Assembly: GCA_023159155.1 (NCBI GenBank)
Contig: JAJNNX010000045.1
Location: forward strand, 62,001 to 126,000
Direction of reading: 5' to 3'
From: Ustulina deusta
Taxonomy: Eukaryota; Ascomycota; Sordariomycetes; Xylariales; Xylariaceae
DNA length: 64,000 nucleotides
Shown: positions 1 to 13,000 of the stretch, in pieces
Position numbering within the stretch: position 1 is the first letter of the stretch
Layout of the letters: every line of letters begins with the position of its first letter
Position numbers and translations under genes: made by a program
The notes under the pieces: model-generated
Databases searched by the model: none
What the model saw: only the letters and a program-made list of their open reading frames with translations
What the model was told of the DNA's origin: nothing

Positions 1-1
1 T

Positions 2-954
2 GACTACCTACGCGGTTACACCGTCGAAGTAGGCCCTTCCGCCCGCATAGAAGCCAAAGTTGGCGTTGCAGTACACGCCTTATGGACAGACAATTGTATT
101 GATCGGCTCATGCAACATGCTACCGAATTTTATCTCATGGACTCAGCCGAATAGTGAGTCGGGCTTTCCATCACATAGAACATTATACTCACCGATGCAT
201 AGCTTCTTTGAGGAGGTTCGGAGGATATGTGCCCCAGAATACCTACCCAACGAGATGGATGTGCTCCGTGCAAGAACCAAGACCACGGGTATATATGAGA
301 CTAGATTCCAGATGGGCGCGCTCAGTATACAGTAGGCTATGTCATGCATTTTCTGGTTTACATCGCTAATTGATCCCGTCAGCATGTTTGACGTCGGAGG
401 GCAACGAAGCGAGCGGAAGAAATGGATCCACTGTTTTGAGAACGTTACATCCATCATTTTCTGCGTAGCCCTGAGCGAGTATGACCAAGTACTTCTCGAA
501 GAAAGCAGCCAGGTAAGTATCAATTTTCCATGATGAAGATCAAACTCAGTTAATACTAGTTAGAATCGTATGATGGAGAGCTTATTGCTGTTCGACTCGG
601 TTGTAAATTCGAGATGGTTCATGAGAACAAGCATCATACTGTTCTTAAACAAGGTCGACATTTTCAAAGCCAAATTGCCGAGATCACCTCTTGGCAACTA
701 CTTCCCTGACTATTCAGGGGGTAACGATGTCAATAAAGCAGCAAAATACCTATTGTGGAGGTTCAATCAAGTAAACAGGGCTCACTTAAATCTATACCCA
801 CAGTACGTGAACGTTGACATTCCAAGGTGTACAGAATCTGACTTTTCGATGCAGCCTTACTCAAGCAACCGACACATCCAATATTCGATTGGTGTTCGCA
901 GCGGTCAAGGAAACGATCCTCAACAATGCACTTAAGGATTCCGGCATTTTGTGA
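2..954 (+). CDS. Heterotrimeric G-protein alpha subunit, group III (5' truncated by window edge)
   Basis: GTP-binding alpha subunit that relays receptor signals at the plasma membrane; fungal group III members act upstream of adenylate cyclase/cAMP. My exon model is 2-153, 203-331, 383-512, 564-802 and 855-954; every join keeps frame across introns of 49-52 bases with GT-AG ends. Visible motifs are [14 protein letters not shown] (switch I), [14 protein letters not shown] (switch II, G3 box), FLNKVDIF (G4 NKxD) and [11 protein letters not shown] (G5 TCAT-like region), ending DSGIL. The C terminus and the [15 protein letters not shown] stretch fit the GNA-3/GanB/GPA3 type; the Gi-like group I ends CGLI. 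The N terminus (myristoylation site, P-loop) lies outside the window. Nothing looks broken. Family assignment is recalled from known fungal G-alpha proteins, not searched. Confidence 0.95.
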
Positions 955-3271
955 AGTTGGTTCTTTCCATCAGTTGAGGTTCTCATGAGGCCCCTCCCCC
1001 CCCTTCTTTTTTTTTTTTGCTATATTTTGGAAGCAGGGCCTAAAAAGCATCGGGTAGGAGTTTTTTACGGGAATATTTGCAGCTTGTTTCCTGGCAAGGC
1101 GTTCGGGACACGGCGGAAGTGCCTAGGCACAAATTCTTCTCAGCATGTGGAATGATACACGATACGCGTTTACCAAGGAGAACGACATGTGTGGAGAAAA
1201 TCGGAAGGAGGCAATGCCATGATAGAAGAAGCCTCTCCATCCCCCTGTTTTCACAGCGCTTGGTATTCGATATTAAATCAATATCCGAGCTGGGGTGAGA
1301 AAGAACATGTTCGCATGATGACCCAGATCCTAGAAAGCAGCCGGAGTCATGGCGGCGAGATGGGCGGGCTAAAGACCGAACAGCCTGAGAGCGAAGGATA
1401 ACCGATCGCATAAGATACCTACTCGCTGATGGATAGTGATAGGACCTGGGTTTGTACTTTGACAGGTATTGACAAAATAAAGGTCTTTCCAAAGCAGTCA
1501 CTGACACTGTCTTTCCATCTATGCTGCTAACAGTAAAAAGCTCTATACCGGTGACGGTCTTCTACTCGTTGAGGGAGTTGATATGATATTCACTGGTACG
1601 CAAAAGGCTAGGCGTGCCACTGGAGATACTCTACCCGGAATGTAATACCATCTCTCTTAGTGCAGAGGGCGTTGTATGATGATTGAAGTTCATGCGCGGG
1701 GCACTTGGTGGTTACACTGTGACCGGTTGAGGACCCGGTGATGGCACTGCAGGCATGCAAACAGCATCGCAGCGAGTGGCAGGGGAGAGGGGGTTCTACA
1801 AGGAGCATCGGAAGCGGGCGATGACATCCTCGTGCATCTAAAGCGAGCGCTGCGCATACTTCAAGTTCTTTATTCGCTCATAATCATGCGACTGTGGAAT
1901 GACGGCGATTTTTGAGAGTATCTAGTCTGATATTGTGCAGTTCATCTCGTGTTGTTATGACAGGGGATATCTACTCACACTGCACAACGCTACAGGTATA
2001 GCTGGTGCTCGAAGCGGGAGAGGGGCGATACGCAAGTACTTACCTAAGTACCTATAATTAGTCCTCATCCCTTAGCTACTACGCCATTTCTGTGGAATAC
2101 TTTACGAGGCGAAGAGAAATTCTCCGATCACGGCACGAATGCGATTGTATTTGCCACTCGCTGTGCTTTGTTTGAATATTTGTTTTGTTTTAATGAGCAC
2201 CTTGGAATTGGAGGCCGTGTTACCCCTACCTCCTACCGAGATAGCTGCATCTATTGCGACCTGTAATACTGACGCATCATGGAACCTGTTAAGGAGAGGC
2301 AGTAGATACAGGGTATTCATCATTTGGACAAAACAGTTAATATACCTACGTCATCGGGGTGCTGCATGTTCGCTTCAACCTACCTCGCGGCCTTCCACTA
2401 GTGTAGTAACGGTTAGATAACTGTTAATTGGCCTATGTAAGTAGCTAGGTAGGTACATGCTATACCTAAGGGTTCATGGTCCCCTCTCTTGTTCCATCAT
2501 ATAGGTACCTCCTACCTGCTCGATTTTACGTGCATGCGTTGTCTAAGTATCCTCCACATCCTGGCCCGAAGCTTCAACTTCGTCATTGTGCTTCTCGATC
2601 TTGGATTGCATCTCCTCCGTTGGAGAGCTTTGCATGTTTAGGTTTCATCCTTTCTCCTCCTTATTCTCTCCGTTACCATCTCCCTATCCGCCCATTCACT
2701 CATCCCTACACTATCTCTGCAGACGCAAGACCCGCCCTCCTCATACCGTAACCAGCGTCCTCGTATATATATAATAGATTGTATGACCATTACTTGTTGC
2801 CTGGTCTCTTTCGTGTCTGCGTTCTTCCTTTGAGATAGTATATAGGTATCTCGTCTTTCTTTGCCCCAGTATCAGCCTCCTCCGTCTCCTGCCCTAAGCA
2901 TTTGGCCTCCTGCTGCTGCTTGTTCCAGACGGTGTTTTCGGCAACGAGACGCCAGCGTAGAGGAACTCCACTCCGATCGACTGATCGCTAGTTAGCACCA
3001 ACGGTGGGCGCCCTTCTCCTATGTTCGAGCTCTAGCTCCAAATGCCCCGGTCCGAGACATCCTACCCCACGCCCCTCATTCCAGGCCTAGCTCTCGTCAT
3101 TGCGAGTAGTTGTCCGGAGACGACGGTGGCATGCCACGACTATATTTACATTTATATTCACATTTCATCGGGTTCTCCTCGTTAGCGTTGTGTATTCGAG
3201 CTCGGTTGTTATTGAGTTCCAGAGCTAACAGCCTGCTTTCGTCCTAAAGTCCTGTCCGACCCGATCCGACA
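955..3271. other. Intergenic region and glycogen phosphorylase promoter
   Basis: No convincing gene. It begins with the G-alpha 3' flank, including a T-run at about 1008-1018. Open frames here, the longest 155 codons on the minus strand at 1040-1507, have unstructured composition and no recognisable family. The last 800 bases become pyrimidine-rich on the plus strand (about 2470-2900), as is common in fungal promoters, with an A/T alternating TATA-like stretch near 2764-2776, about 500 bases before the phosphorylase ATG. Confidence 0.5.
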
Positions 3272-6200
3272 ATGGCTTCTATGGAGCGCCCCATACCCAC
3301 GAGGGAACGACGCCCCTCGATGGGAGCACCTATTGTCGACATCGTCGGCCCAGTAGGACCTGCTGGTATCTCTCGGCCCAAACACAAGCGCACCTTCACT
3401 GGTTTCGGCGCCGGCGAGATAAAGAGCGTTGAAGGTTAGTGACGAAGTAGCCTCATTATATTCGAGGCTATCCATATGTCTTTGAGAAGTGAATTGGCCT
3501 CTCTCTTGCTCCACCCTCTAACCCATTGGCTGTCTAGCTTCTATTCCTGAGCCTCAGCGCGAAGCCTGGATTAAGCATCAGTTTCCCGGGTTCCAAAGCA
3601 AGGAAGATTTCGAGAGGGAGGTCGTCCGTCATGTCGAAACTACCTTGGCTCGAAGCCTATACAATTGCGACGAGACAGCAGCGTACTCAGCTGCCAGTCT
3701 CGCTTTCCGAGACCGTTTAATCAAGGACTGGAACAAGACTCAACAACGCCAGACATTTGCGGATAGTAAGCGCGTTTACTATCTCAGTTTGGAGTTCCTA
3801 AGTAAGTAATTCTCGGCGTCATTCTTTTCATTAGCAAATTTCGGGCTCCTTTCGGGTCAAGGTCACGCCCTGGAAACGGCAATTTACTGACCCCCTGCAC
3901 CATGCACATGTATAAAAACGTGTCGGTCCGTGCCCCTAAGCCTTATATTCCGGGATACCGGAGTACACTATCAGATTTTATCCTGATCACCTGGGCTTGA
4001 ATGAAAGAAAGACACTAAAGACGGTGGCAGCCTATGGAAGATCCGGGATGGGGGGTTATGCTGGGGCTTCTAAAGTATACTTTCACATTCCGGATCATAA
4101 GGCTTAGGGGTCCGGACCGACCCGTTGTTATACACATGCGAATGTCTATTATAACCTCCCGAGCCTAGCCCCTTAAATCCTGATCATTATGCTGAACTCA
4201 GAAATCTTGACTAATCTGTTTCTATGCGCACAGTGGGTCGGACATTTGACAATGCGATGCTCAATCTCGGCGCCAAGGATATTGCCAAAGGTATCGCCAT
4301 CTCAACTGTTGATTCAGTGCACTCGGGTTGGTCAAGGCTAATCGAAGTTTAGAGGGGCTCGCTGAGCTAGGCTTCCGCATCGAAGACATTATCGGACAGG
4401 AGCACGACGCTGCATTGGGTAATGGCGGTTTAGGAAGACTAGCAGCATGCTTCCTCGATAGCATGGCCACATTGAACTACCCTGCATGGGGCTATGGATT
4501 GAGGTATCGCTACGGCATCTTCAAACAAGAGATCATTGATGGGTACCAAGTTGAAGTGCCAGATTATTGGCTTGACTTCAATCCCTGGGAATTCCCTAGG
4601 CACGATGTTACTGTTGATGTGGGCTACCTACAACCCAAGCATTATTCAATCACATATGGGGCTAATATTACTGCAGATACAATTTTACGGTCAGGTTAAC
4701 AAGAGTCAGGACGAGAATGGAAAGACAATAGCCAAGTGGGAAGGTGGTGAAACAGTCACCGCCGTTGCCTATGACGTCCCTATTCCTGGCTATGATACTC
4801 CTTCTACCAATAACTTGCGATTGTGGTCCAGCAAAGCAGCCAGCGGCGAATTTGATTTTCAGAAGTTCAACAGCGGTGACTACGAAAGCTCGGTGGCCGA
4901 CCAGCAAAGGGCCGAAACCATCAGCGCTGTGCTGTATCCCAACGATAATCTAGACCGAGGAAAGGAGCTACGCGTCAAGCAGCAGTATTTTTGGGTAGCA
5001 GCGTCATTATATGACATCGTCCGTCGATTCAAGAAAACCAAGCGCAGTTGGAGCGAGTTTTCAGACCAGGTCGCTATTCAGCTCAATGATACCCATCCCA
5101 CACTTGCCATTGTTGAATTGCAACGCATCCTGGTCGACATCGAAGGTCTTGAGTGGGATGAGGCATGGAATATCGTTACATCAACCGTGAGTATCGCTCT
5201 TGAGAGGTCGATGAAGTAGGTATTAATGATTGATAAGTTTGGTTATACGAACCATACTGTGCTTCCCGAAGCCCTCGAGAAGTGGCCAGTCGGCCTAATA
5301 CAACATCTGCTACCTCGTCACCTTCAAATCATTTATGACATCAACCTTTTCTTCTTACAGTCGGTCGAAAAGCGATTCCCCAATGACAGAGATCTGCTAC
5401 GCCGAGTCTCTATCATTGAGGAGGCTCAGCCAAAGATGGTCCGAATGGCATACTTGGCTGTCGTCGGATCTCACAAAGTCAACGGCGTCGCTGAACTTCA
5501 CTCTGACCTGATTCAGACAACTATTTTTAGGGATTTTGTTACCATATTCGGCGAGGACAAGTTCACAAACGTCACAAATGGCATCACACCGAGGAGATGG
5601 TTACACCAAGCTAACCCCCGACTGTCAGAGTTAATCGCGAGTAAGACTGGTGGCTACCAGTTCCTGAAAGACCTCACCCTCCTAAATCAACTGGAGCTAT
5701 TCGTTGATGACAAGGAGTTCCGAAAAGAGTGGGCTGAGATCAAGTATGCTAACAAAGTCCGCCTCGCGAAGTACATCAAATCTACATTAGGTATCAATGT
5801 AAACCCAGCTGCATTGTTCGATGTGCAAGTCAAAAGAATTCACGAGTATAAGCGGCAGCAACTCAACATATTCGGCGTCATCCATCGATATTTGACTCTG
5901 AAGGCTATGACTCCTGAAGAAAGAAAGAAACAACAGCCCCGTGTTTCAATATTTGGTGGAAAAGCTGCCCCAGGTTACTGGATGGCCAAGCAAATTATCC
6001 ATCTCATCAATAATGTCGGCAGCCTAGTCAATAAGGATCCTGATATTGGCGACTTGCTGAAAGTCATCTTCCTGGAGGACTATAATGTGAGCAAGGCTGA
6101 GATGATCACTCCTGCCTCGGACTTGAGCGAGCATATTTCCACAGCTGGTACAGAGTAAGTTAAACTAGTCGTTTCACCGATACGTAAACTAAAGGGGCAA

Positions 6201-6745
6201 TAGGGCATCTGGAACTAGCAACATGAAATTCGTTCTGAATGGTGGGTTAATTATCGGTACTTGTGACGGCGCCAACGTAAGTCTACCTCGTGTCAATCAC
6301 TAGCCTGAGGAAACATTCTGATTGTTCCTAGATTGAAATCACACGCGAAATCGGCCAGGAGAATATATTCCTATTCGGAACACTCTCCGAGGATGTCGAG
6401 GACTTGCGCCATGCGCACACGTACGGAGAGCATCCTATTGACCCAGACCTAGCAAAAGTATTCGAAGCGATTCAAGGAGGCATGTTCGGAAACCCTGATG
6501 ACTTCACTGCTATGATATCTGCTGTTCGTAATCATGGCGACTTTTACCTAGTGTCCGACGATTTCCGGTCATACCTTGAAACCCACAAGATGGTCGATGT
6601 GGAATATCAAAACCAGGAAGAATGGATCTCCAAGTGTATTCGCAGCGTCTCCCGCATGGGCTTCTTCAGCTCTGACCGTTGTATAAACGAATACGCGGAG
6701 GGTATTTGGAACATCGAGCCGCTGGCCGTTCGAAAAAGTGACTAA
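3272..6745 (+). CDS. GPH1: Glycogen phosphorylase (EC 2.4.1.1), complete, 8 exons
   Basis: Cytosolic GT35-family enzyme that releases glucose-1-phosphate from glycogen. Exons: 3272-3434, 3538-3801, 4234-4290, 4353-4618, 4677-5186, 5238-6154, 6204-6276, 6332-6745. They sum to 2664 bases (887 residues plus stop), the usual length for filamentous fungi. The start is the first in-frame ATG (MASMERP). Family blocks appear in order: [11 protein letters not shown] (about residues 135-145), [63 protein letters not shown] (as [14 protein letters not shown]) and [15 protein letters not shown], whose Lys (about 734) is the pyridoxal-phosphate attachment site. Seven GT-AG introns; intron 2 is 432 bases because of an inserted element, the rest are 49-103. 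No frameshift or premature stop; the gene appears functional. Confidence 0.97.
3911..4132. mobile_element. MITE-like inverted-repeat element inside phosphorylase intron 2
   Basis: The first and last roughly 47 bases are inverted repeats of each other with about six mismatches. The left arm starts TATAAAAACGTGTCGGTCCG; the right arm read in reverse starts TATAACAACGGGTCGGTCCG; both continue through CCCCTAAGCCTTAT. The direct repeat CACATG (3905-3910 and 4133-4138) flanks it and may be the target duplication; a TA duplication is equally possible. There is no open frame of note, so it is non-autonomous. It explains why this intron is several times longer than the others in the gene. Confidence 0.75.
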
Positions 6746-7599
6746 ATGAGCGATTTCCAAAGTCATTTTTCTTTCTCTATGGGCCTACGGTATTTCTGAA
6801 TACAGCTTGTGGCAATGCAGACTGTTGGGAGGGAGGTTCAACGATTGGTTTGTGACTGATGCCTCAATTAGATATTGTAGCTTTCCGGTACCAGGAGTTT
6901 GTGCTAGATACTTCTGCGAAAACAATACGTCGAGAGCTACTTCCTCTACAATAGCCGTTTAGTACTACAGTTCTATTTTTCACGAAATGATGATTATGAG
7001 AGTGTATAACCTAAAAACTTGAGATATTAAATATCTTTATTTTAGTCCCATGAGTAGTTCTCAGCTAGTACAATATTCGCGGGCTATATAGCTGTAGTCC
7101 TGCATTATATCGGTACGATTTTGCCTGTAATGGAGCTTGGATATTGGGAATAAGTATCAGAAAAAGGGGGGTTCATTATATGAGGAAGAGGAATATAGAA
7201 GTGGGCTGTTGTAATTCAAGTGCTTCGAAGAACAGATCTGTGGCGCTCTAGATCGCTCCTTAGGGATAATAGCTTTGTTGATATTGAGAAGAGACCTACA
7301 TAACGAATCAGGGATTTTAATTGTTGTTCTTAAGTCTACCGACCGAGTAACTTTACAGGTAATAGAAAAAAGTATTGAGGGTAGCTCGATAGCGTTTTCC
7401 TATAAGTATTCTTTGTGAAGCCGAGCTGAGCCGATGCGGGAAAATGCCTTTGTTTTAACGAATGGAATGAGTGGAACGAAAGGCTTTCTTATCGGTAAAA
7501 AAAAAAGCTCAAAAAAGTTTCCGTACGCCTAAATAAGCAATTCTTGGCGTTTTTGGCTTACTCGGCTTATATCGCATGCACGCGGCTATATGCGGCTCC
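6746..7599. other. 3' flank of glycogen phosphorylase
   Basis: No gene seen. Base composition drifts from normal genic to moderately A+T-rich towards the minisatellite. It presumably contains the phosphorylase 3' UTR; no clear polyadenylation signal can be singled out. Confidence 0.4.
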
Positions 7600-7845
7600 T
7601 AGCCATACTGACCGAGCCATACTAACCCAGCCATATTCGCAGACCTAGCCATACAGACTGACCCAGCCAAGTTGGTTGACCTAGCCATACAGACGGACCT
7701 AGCCAAGTTGGTTAACCTAGCTATACATACAAACCAAGCTATACAGACCAACCTAGCCACACATATAGACCAAGCCATACATATAAACCAAGCCAACCTA
7801 CCTACTTATATAGACCAACCTACCTATATAAACCAACCTACTTAT
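7600..7845 (+). repeat. Degenerate 18 bp minisatellite (left half)
   Basis: Successive units begin AGCCATAC or AGCCAAGTT and return about every 18 bases, for example AGCCATACAGACGGACCT followed by AGCCAAGTTGGTTAACCT. Because 18 is a multiple of three, the region stays open on both strands and yields hexapeptide periodicity (AIQTDL, AKLVNL, AIHTNQ), but there is no gene context. The array ends in CTTAT, where alpha-1 inserted, and its decayed continuation appears on the far side from 27970. Confidence 0.8.
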
Positions 7846-8082
7846 TGTCACAATCAGTTGAGTAAAGCTTCCACAGCTAGTTTATTAATACTATAGACAA
7901 AGACTCTAAGCTAAAAAAGAAAAAAAGGAAAGAAAAAAATCAGAGTTTACAAAATGGGTAGATATAGACTTTGTGTATATAGCTGCAGAGTTATAGGTTG
8001 GTTTATATATAGACTTTTTATTTTATTGCTATATAGGTCTAAAGTTCTTGCAAATCTTACTAAAACTATACTAATTATTATA
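7846..8082 (-). repeat. Alpha-1 left LTR
   Basis: 237 bp terminal repeat shared by all alpha copies, with a length-variable A-rich homopolymer in its middle (about 7910-7940 here; a run of more than 20 A in the alpha-3 copy near 44871-44895). Confidence 0.85.
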
Positions 8083-9137
8083 CTACTTTTTTTTAAAACT
8101 AAAAGTTTAAATATAGTTTTAACTTAAAATTACTAATAATATTAAATTTATATAATTTTTTTATATTATATTGCTTTATTATTATTTTTATAATTTTATA
8201 AAAAATCTAAATATTTTTTATAAGTTTTATAAAATTAGTTAAATTTGATTAGTATATTTTAAAAATTTTAAGCTATATACTAAGTATTGTTAAAATTATA
8301 GCTTTTTTAAATAATTTAGTATTGCAATTTTTTATTTTTTATATATATTTTTAATTATTTAATTTGTTAAATTTTAAACTTTGCTTTATTATTAATATTT
8401 TTAGCTAAAAGCAATAACTAGATTTATTAAAATAAAAAATTATTGTTTATTTTTTATAATTAGTTTGTATAAAATAAGTTTTTTATTTTATATAAATTAG
8501 GCAAATTAAAAATATAGCTAAATTTTTGTTTTTTTAAAATTTTAAAAAGTTTAACTAATTAAAAGTCTAATCTAATAGTTAATACTTATATTATAAAACA
8601 TTTTTTTTTTAAAAAGACTTTATTTTTTATTTTAAAATCTATTAAACGTTTTTTTTTGTTAGTTTATAGCTTATATTATTTTTATACAAAAGTAGTTATA
8701 TTATATGTTTTTTTTAAATATTTTAAGTTTAATAAATTAATTTAAATATTTATTATTTAGTATTAAAATTTATAACTATTTTATTAATATTTACTATTAA
8801 AAGGTTTTATGTTTTAATTTTTATTGCTATTTTTAGTAGTAATATATTAATTAATAAATATTATAAAGTATTATATATAAAGTTTAAAGCAAAAAAATAA
8901 ATATTTTAGTTATTTTAATATTTATTAATATAAAAATAAAATTATTAATTTAGTTTTTAATTAATTAATTTTATTATTTTTTAAATCTAAAAGTAATAAA
9001 TATTATTAAAGTAGTACTTAGTATTTATAAAACTATTAATTATTATTATAAACTTAAAAATAAATAATTTTATATTATTTAATATTTATATATTTAATAT
9101 ACTAAAAAATTTATAAAAACTTTTATAATATTATATA

Positions 9138-9391
9138 TATTGGGTGGCCAAGGGGTACAATATTATATATAATAAAAAGGTAAAATAAATAACTATATAT
9201 ATCGATCTATTTTTTTAATTATCCGTATAAAAATAAGACCTTTGTATGGAAGATTTTTATATAATAAGAGAATTTTGCATATATACACCGCTTACGCAAT
9301 TAAACCAATTAGCTAATTGCTAGTATTATATAAATAATCTTATACGTAGTTAGTAGTAGCCTTATGTATAATTAATACTATTATTATAATA
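9138..9391 (-). repeat. Beta left LTR
   Basis: 254 bp. Begins TATTGGGTGGCC, apparently TGTTGGGTGGCC before RIP. Strongly similar to 16164-16417, with mostly transition differences. Confidence 0.85.
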
Positions 9392-9719
9392 CTAGCTTTT
9401 TTTTCTTTTAATTATAGCGCATTTTTGTATAACTGCCAAAAAAATAAGAAATTTTTAAACGCAAAAAAAATATAGACTATAATGTATAGCTAATCCGTAA
9501 CTAATAAAATTGTCTAATAATATATTAAATTATTATTTTTTTAAAAGGCTTTTTATAGTTTGTTTATTATATATAACTGCTTTCCGTACATAACTGCTTT
9601 TTATATATAACTGCCTTTTATATATAACTGCTTTTTGTATGCTATTTAAAAATATTTAAGATTAAATAAGGCGTAACAATTATAGCTATTATATATAAAA
9701 TAGGCCGCTTTTATATTAC

Positions 9720-10088
9720 TTTTTTTTTTTTTTTTTTTTTTTCTTTAGGCATACACACATACATATACATATATACACACACACATATACATACACATTA
9801 TATATATGCTTTAGCTATTATTTTAAGGTTATATTAACCTAAAAATAATAGTTGTTATATAATAGTAGCAATAGTAATAATAATAATAGTAATAGTAGTA
9901 GTATTATTAGTAGTAGTAGTACTATTACTACTATTACTACTACTATTACTATTATATATAAAGCTTTTTTGTTATTCTAAGTGTTGTACTAATAGCAATC
10001 TAAGTAGTACTGTTAGTAGTAGTAGTAATAGCAGCAGTATATCTGCCGCCGCCCCCGCCCGCCCGCGTCCGGCACTGCCTGCCCTAAA
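9720..10088. repeat. Simple-sequence cluster in beta
   Basis: In order: a T homopolymer (9720-9742), a CA/TA dinucleotide tract (about 9750-9800), mirrored TAG/TAC trinucleotide tracts that can fold back on themselves (about 9861-9957), and a C+G-rich island at 10044-10085 that stands out in the A+T-rich surroundings. Confidence 0.8.
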
Positions 10089-13000
10089 TAGCGTTTCGTA
10101 GTTTTAAAATTTTGTCTATACAAAAAACAATAGCTATATAGAAATATATAACCTTTTTATAAGGAGTTAGGCCTACTAGGCCTTTATATAAACTTTTTAT
10201 ATAAATATATATATATTTTTAGTTTTTATTTTTATATAAATAATTTTTAGTATGTTTAATAGCTAATATATTTTGTTATATAATAAAATAAAAAAAGTAC
10301 TATTACTACTGCCCTATTTATTAATATTATATTTTAAGTATTATTATTAGATATTTTTATAAACGTTTAAACTAAGTTTATCTGCTAAAAAGGCTATTTT
10401 TAGGCTATTTTGGTCCAAAATCAAAAAGTAATATTTTTGCTTTATATAAATAATCTATATAGCAACTACTACTACTATACTAAAGCGTTATTTTTAGTAT
10501 ATTATTAGGTTTTTAGTTTTTAAAAAAGTATGTGTAGTGCTTGTATTTAGCGCTTGTACAAAGTATAATGCTTTAACTGCAGTTAAAAAAAGAAAGGAAA
10601 AGTTTTATTTAAAAAAAAAAGGAGAAATAGTCGTACGTTAGCTCTTTAGGGTATAAATAAATTTTTGTTATTTTTTTTGTATTTTTTTATTTTTTCTAAT
10701 ACTTATATATAATATTTGCTTTTTTATATATAGCTTAGTTATTAGTTATTTTTTATTATATAAATATATTTTTTATAGTTTTTTAATAAGTGCTTTAATT
10801 TATATAAATAGTTTATTAGTAAAAACTAAAGTTTTTAATATTTAGTTTAAAATATGTTTAATAAATATATTTATTAAGTTATTTTTACTATTAATCTATT
10901 ATATTTTAGAAATTTTTTTTTTTATATAATTTTAAAAAAAATATAATATTAATTATTAAATTTTTTTTTTATATTATTCCTAGTTTAACTAAATAATTAT
11001 ATAATAATTTTAAATTTAAATATAAAACAATAAATATTAAAAATAAATTAAATATTTTTATAACTTTTTAAAAAATTATATAAAAAGCAATAATACTATT
11101 AAAGCTATTTATTATATTATATAATTTGCTAGCTAGAACGTTTTATATAACTTGTTTATATTTATTTAAATTCTAGTATATAATATTTTTTTTAATTTTA
11201 AAGTATAAATTTATTATATTTTTTATATAAATTTTAATTATTAATATAATAATAAAGCTAAGCTAAAAAATTATATTTATATTATTTATAAATAAACTGT
11301 TTATAAAAATAAATAGTTTTATATAATAAAAATTAAATAAAATAAATATAAATTTTTAAGTTAGGTTATTTTTTTATTATTTAATTTGTTTATTTAATAT
11401 TTTAATATTATATAATTATAGCTTAATTATTTAAGCTATAATAGTAAAGTTATATATAGCTTTTAGTTAGTATATACTATTAATATATATTTTTTAAGCT
11501 TATTAAAAAATATAAATTTACGCAAACTTTTTTATATAAAGGTTAATTTTAGCTAAATCTTTAGTTTAGCTTTTTTAAGTTATTATAATATTATATTTAT
11601 ATAAAAAAATCTTTCTATTATTAAATTTAATTAAATAGTTAAAAAATAAAGTTTTTTTTAATTTTATATAAAGTTTTATTTACTAAAGTTTTTTTTTTTT
11701 ATATATTAAAAAGTTTAAAGTTGCAAAGCTTAAAATATTATTTATTTATATTTTAGTTATTTTAAAAATATCTAAGCTATTATATATAAATAATAAATAT
11801 AGGTTATATATAAATACTTATATTTTAAGTTTTTTTTAGTAGTATTAATAGTAAGTTTTAAACTAATATAGCTTAGATTTAGCTAAGCTATATAAAAATT
11901 ATATAATTTATAGAATAGTTTTTAAAAAATATTTATTTTTTAGTTCTAAGGGTAAATAGGCATAAATATTATATAATAGCTTGTTTTTTAACTAAATATA
12001 GGTTTAAGTAATATTTTTAAGCTTGTATAATGTTCCAAAGTTATATATAAAAATAAATCCAAAAGCTAAAATTAACTATTAGCTTATTTATTAAATTATT
12101 AATAATTAAGTTAGAACTATACTTTTTTTTAGTATTATTATACTTTTGTATAACTAGTTTTAATTTTTTATATAGCTTGGTATTTTTATTTTTTATTTTT
12201 TATATAAAGCAAAATTTAAAAATATATTTTTTTTTATATATATTTAGGTTATATATAATAAACTTAAAAATATTTTATATAATAAGTTTATTAATTTTTA
12301 TTATATCTAACTTTTTAAATAATTTTTTGAAACTTATAATAATTTTATTTATATAAAGCTTAGTTACTAGTTTAAAGGCTTAATATTTTTTTATAATTAA
12401 AAAAGTTTGTAGTATTTAGGCATTATATAATAAATATATAATAGGTTTTTTTTTTAGCTAGCTATGTTTTTTTTATATTATTATTAACTATACTAATTAT
12501 ATATTATTATTTTTTATATTTTTAATTTAGGCATTTTTTATATAGTAATATAGTTTAACTTATATATAGCAAAAATATATTAGCCTATTTATTAAAATAA
12601 TAATTATGTTTAATTTTTTAATTGCTTTAATTTTATATAAGCTTTTTTATATTATTTTTTTTTATACTAAAACTTTGCTATAAAAAAAAATATAAATATA
12701 TTATATAAAAATGGTTTATTTTATTTTTTAATTGTATAGTTAATTTTAACTTTTGTATAGTTTTTATGTAGTATTTTTATTATATTTTAAATAATTACTG
12801 CTTTTTATATAAAAACTAAAAAAAAAAAAAAAATTTTATTAATATATAAATATATTCCAAAAATAAAAAAAGTTAGTACAAAGCTATTTGGTCTAGCTAT
12901 ATTATTTAATGTTTTAACTACTATTTATAAAATTAATTTATTATTTGTTCGTATATTAATTTTTTTTTTAAAAATATTATATATATATTTTAGCAGTTTA

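Noticed and set aside
1040..1507. 155-codon minus-strand open frame between G-alpha and glycogen phosphorylase
   Set aside because: No family features, unstructured composition, lies in the G-alpha 3' flank; likely chance.
7599..7896. Open frames of 65-74 codons on both strands over the minisatellite
   Set aside because: Frame openness follows from the 18 bp period; there is no gene context, and alpha-1 starts inside the plus-strand frame.
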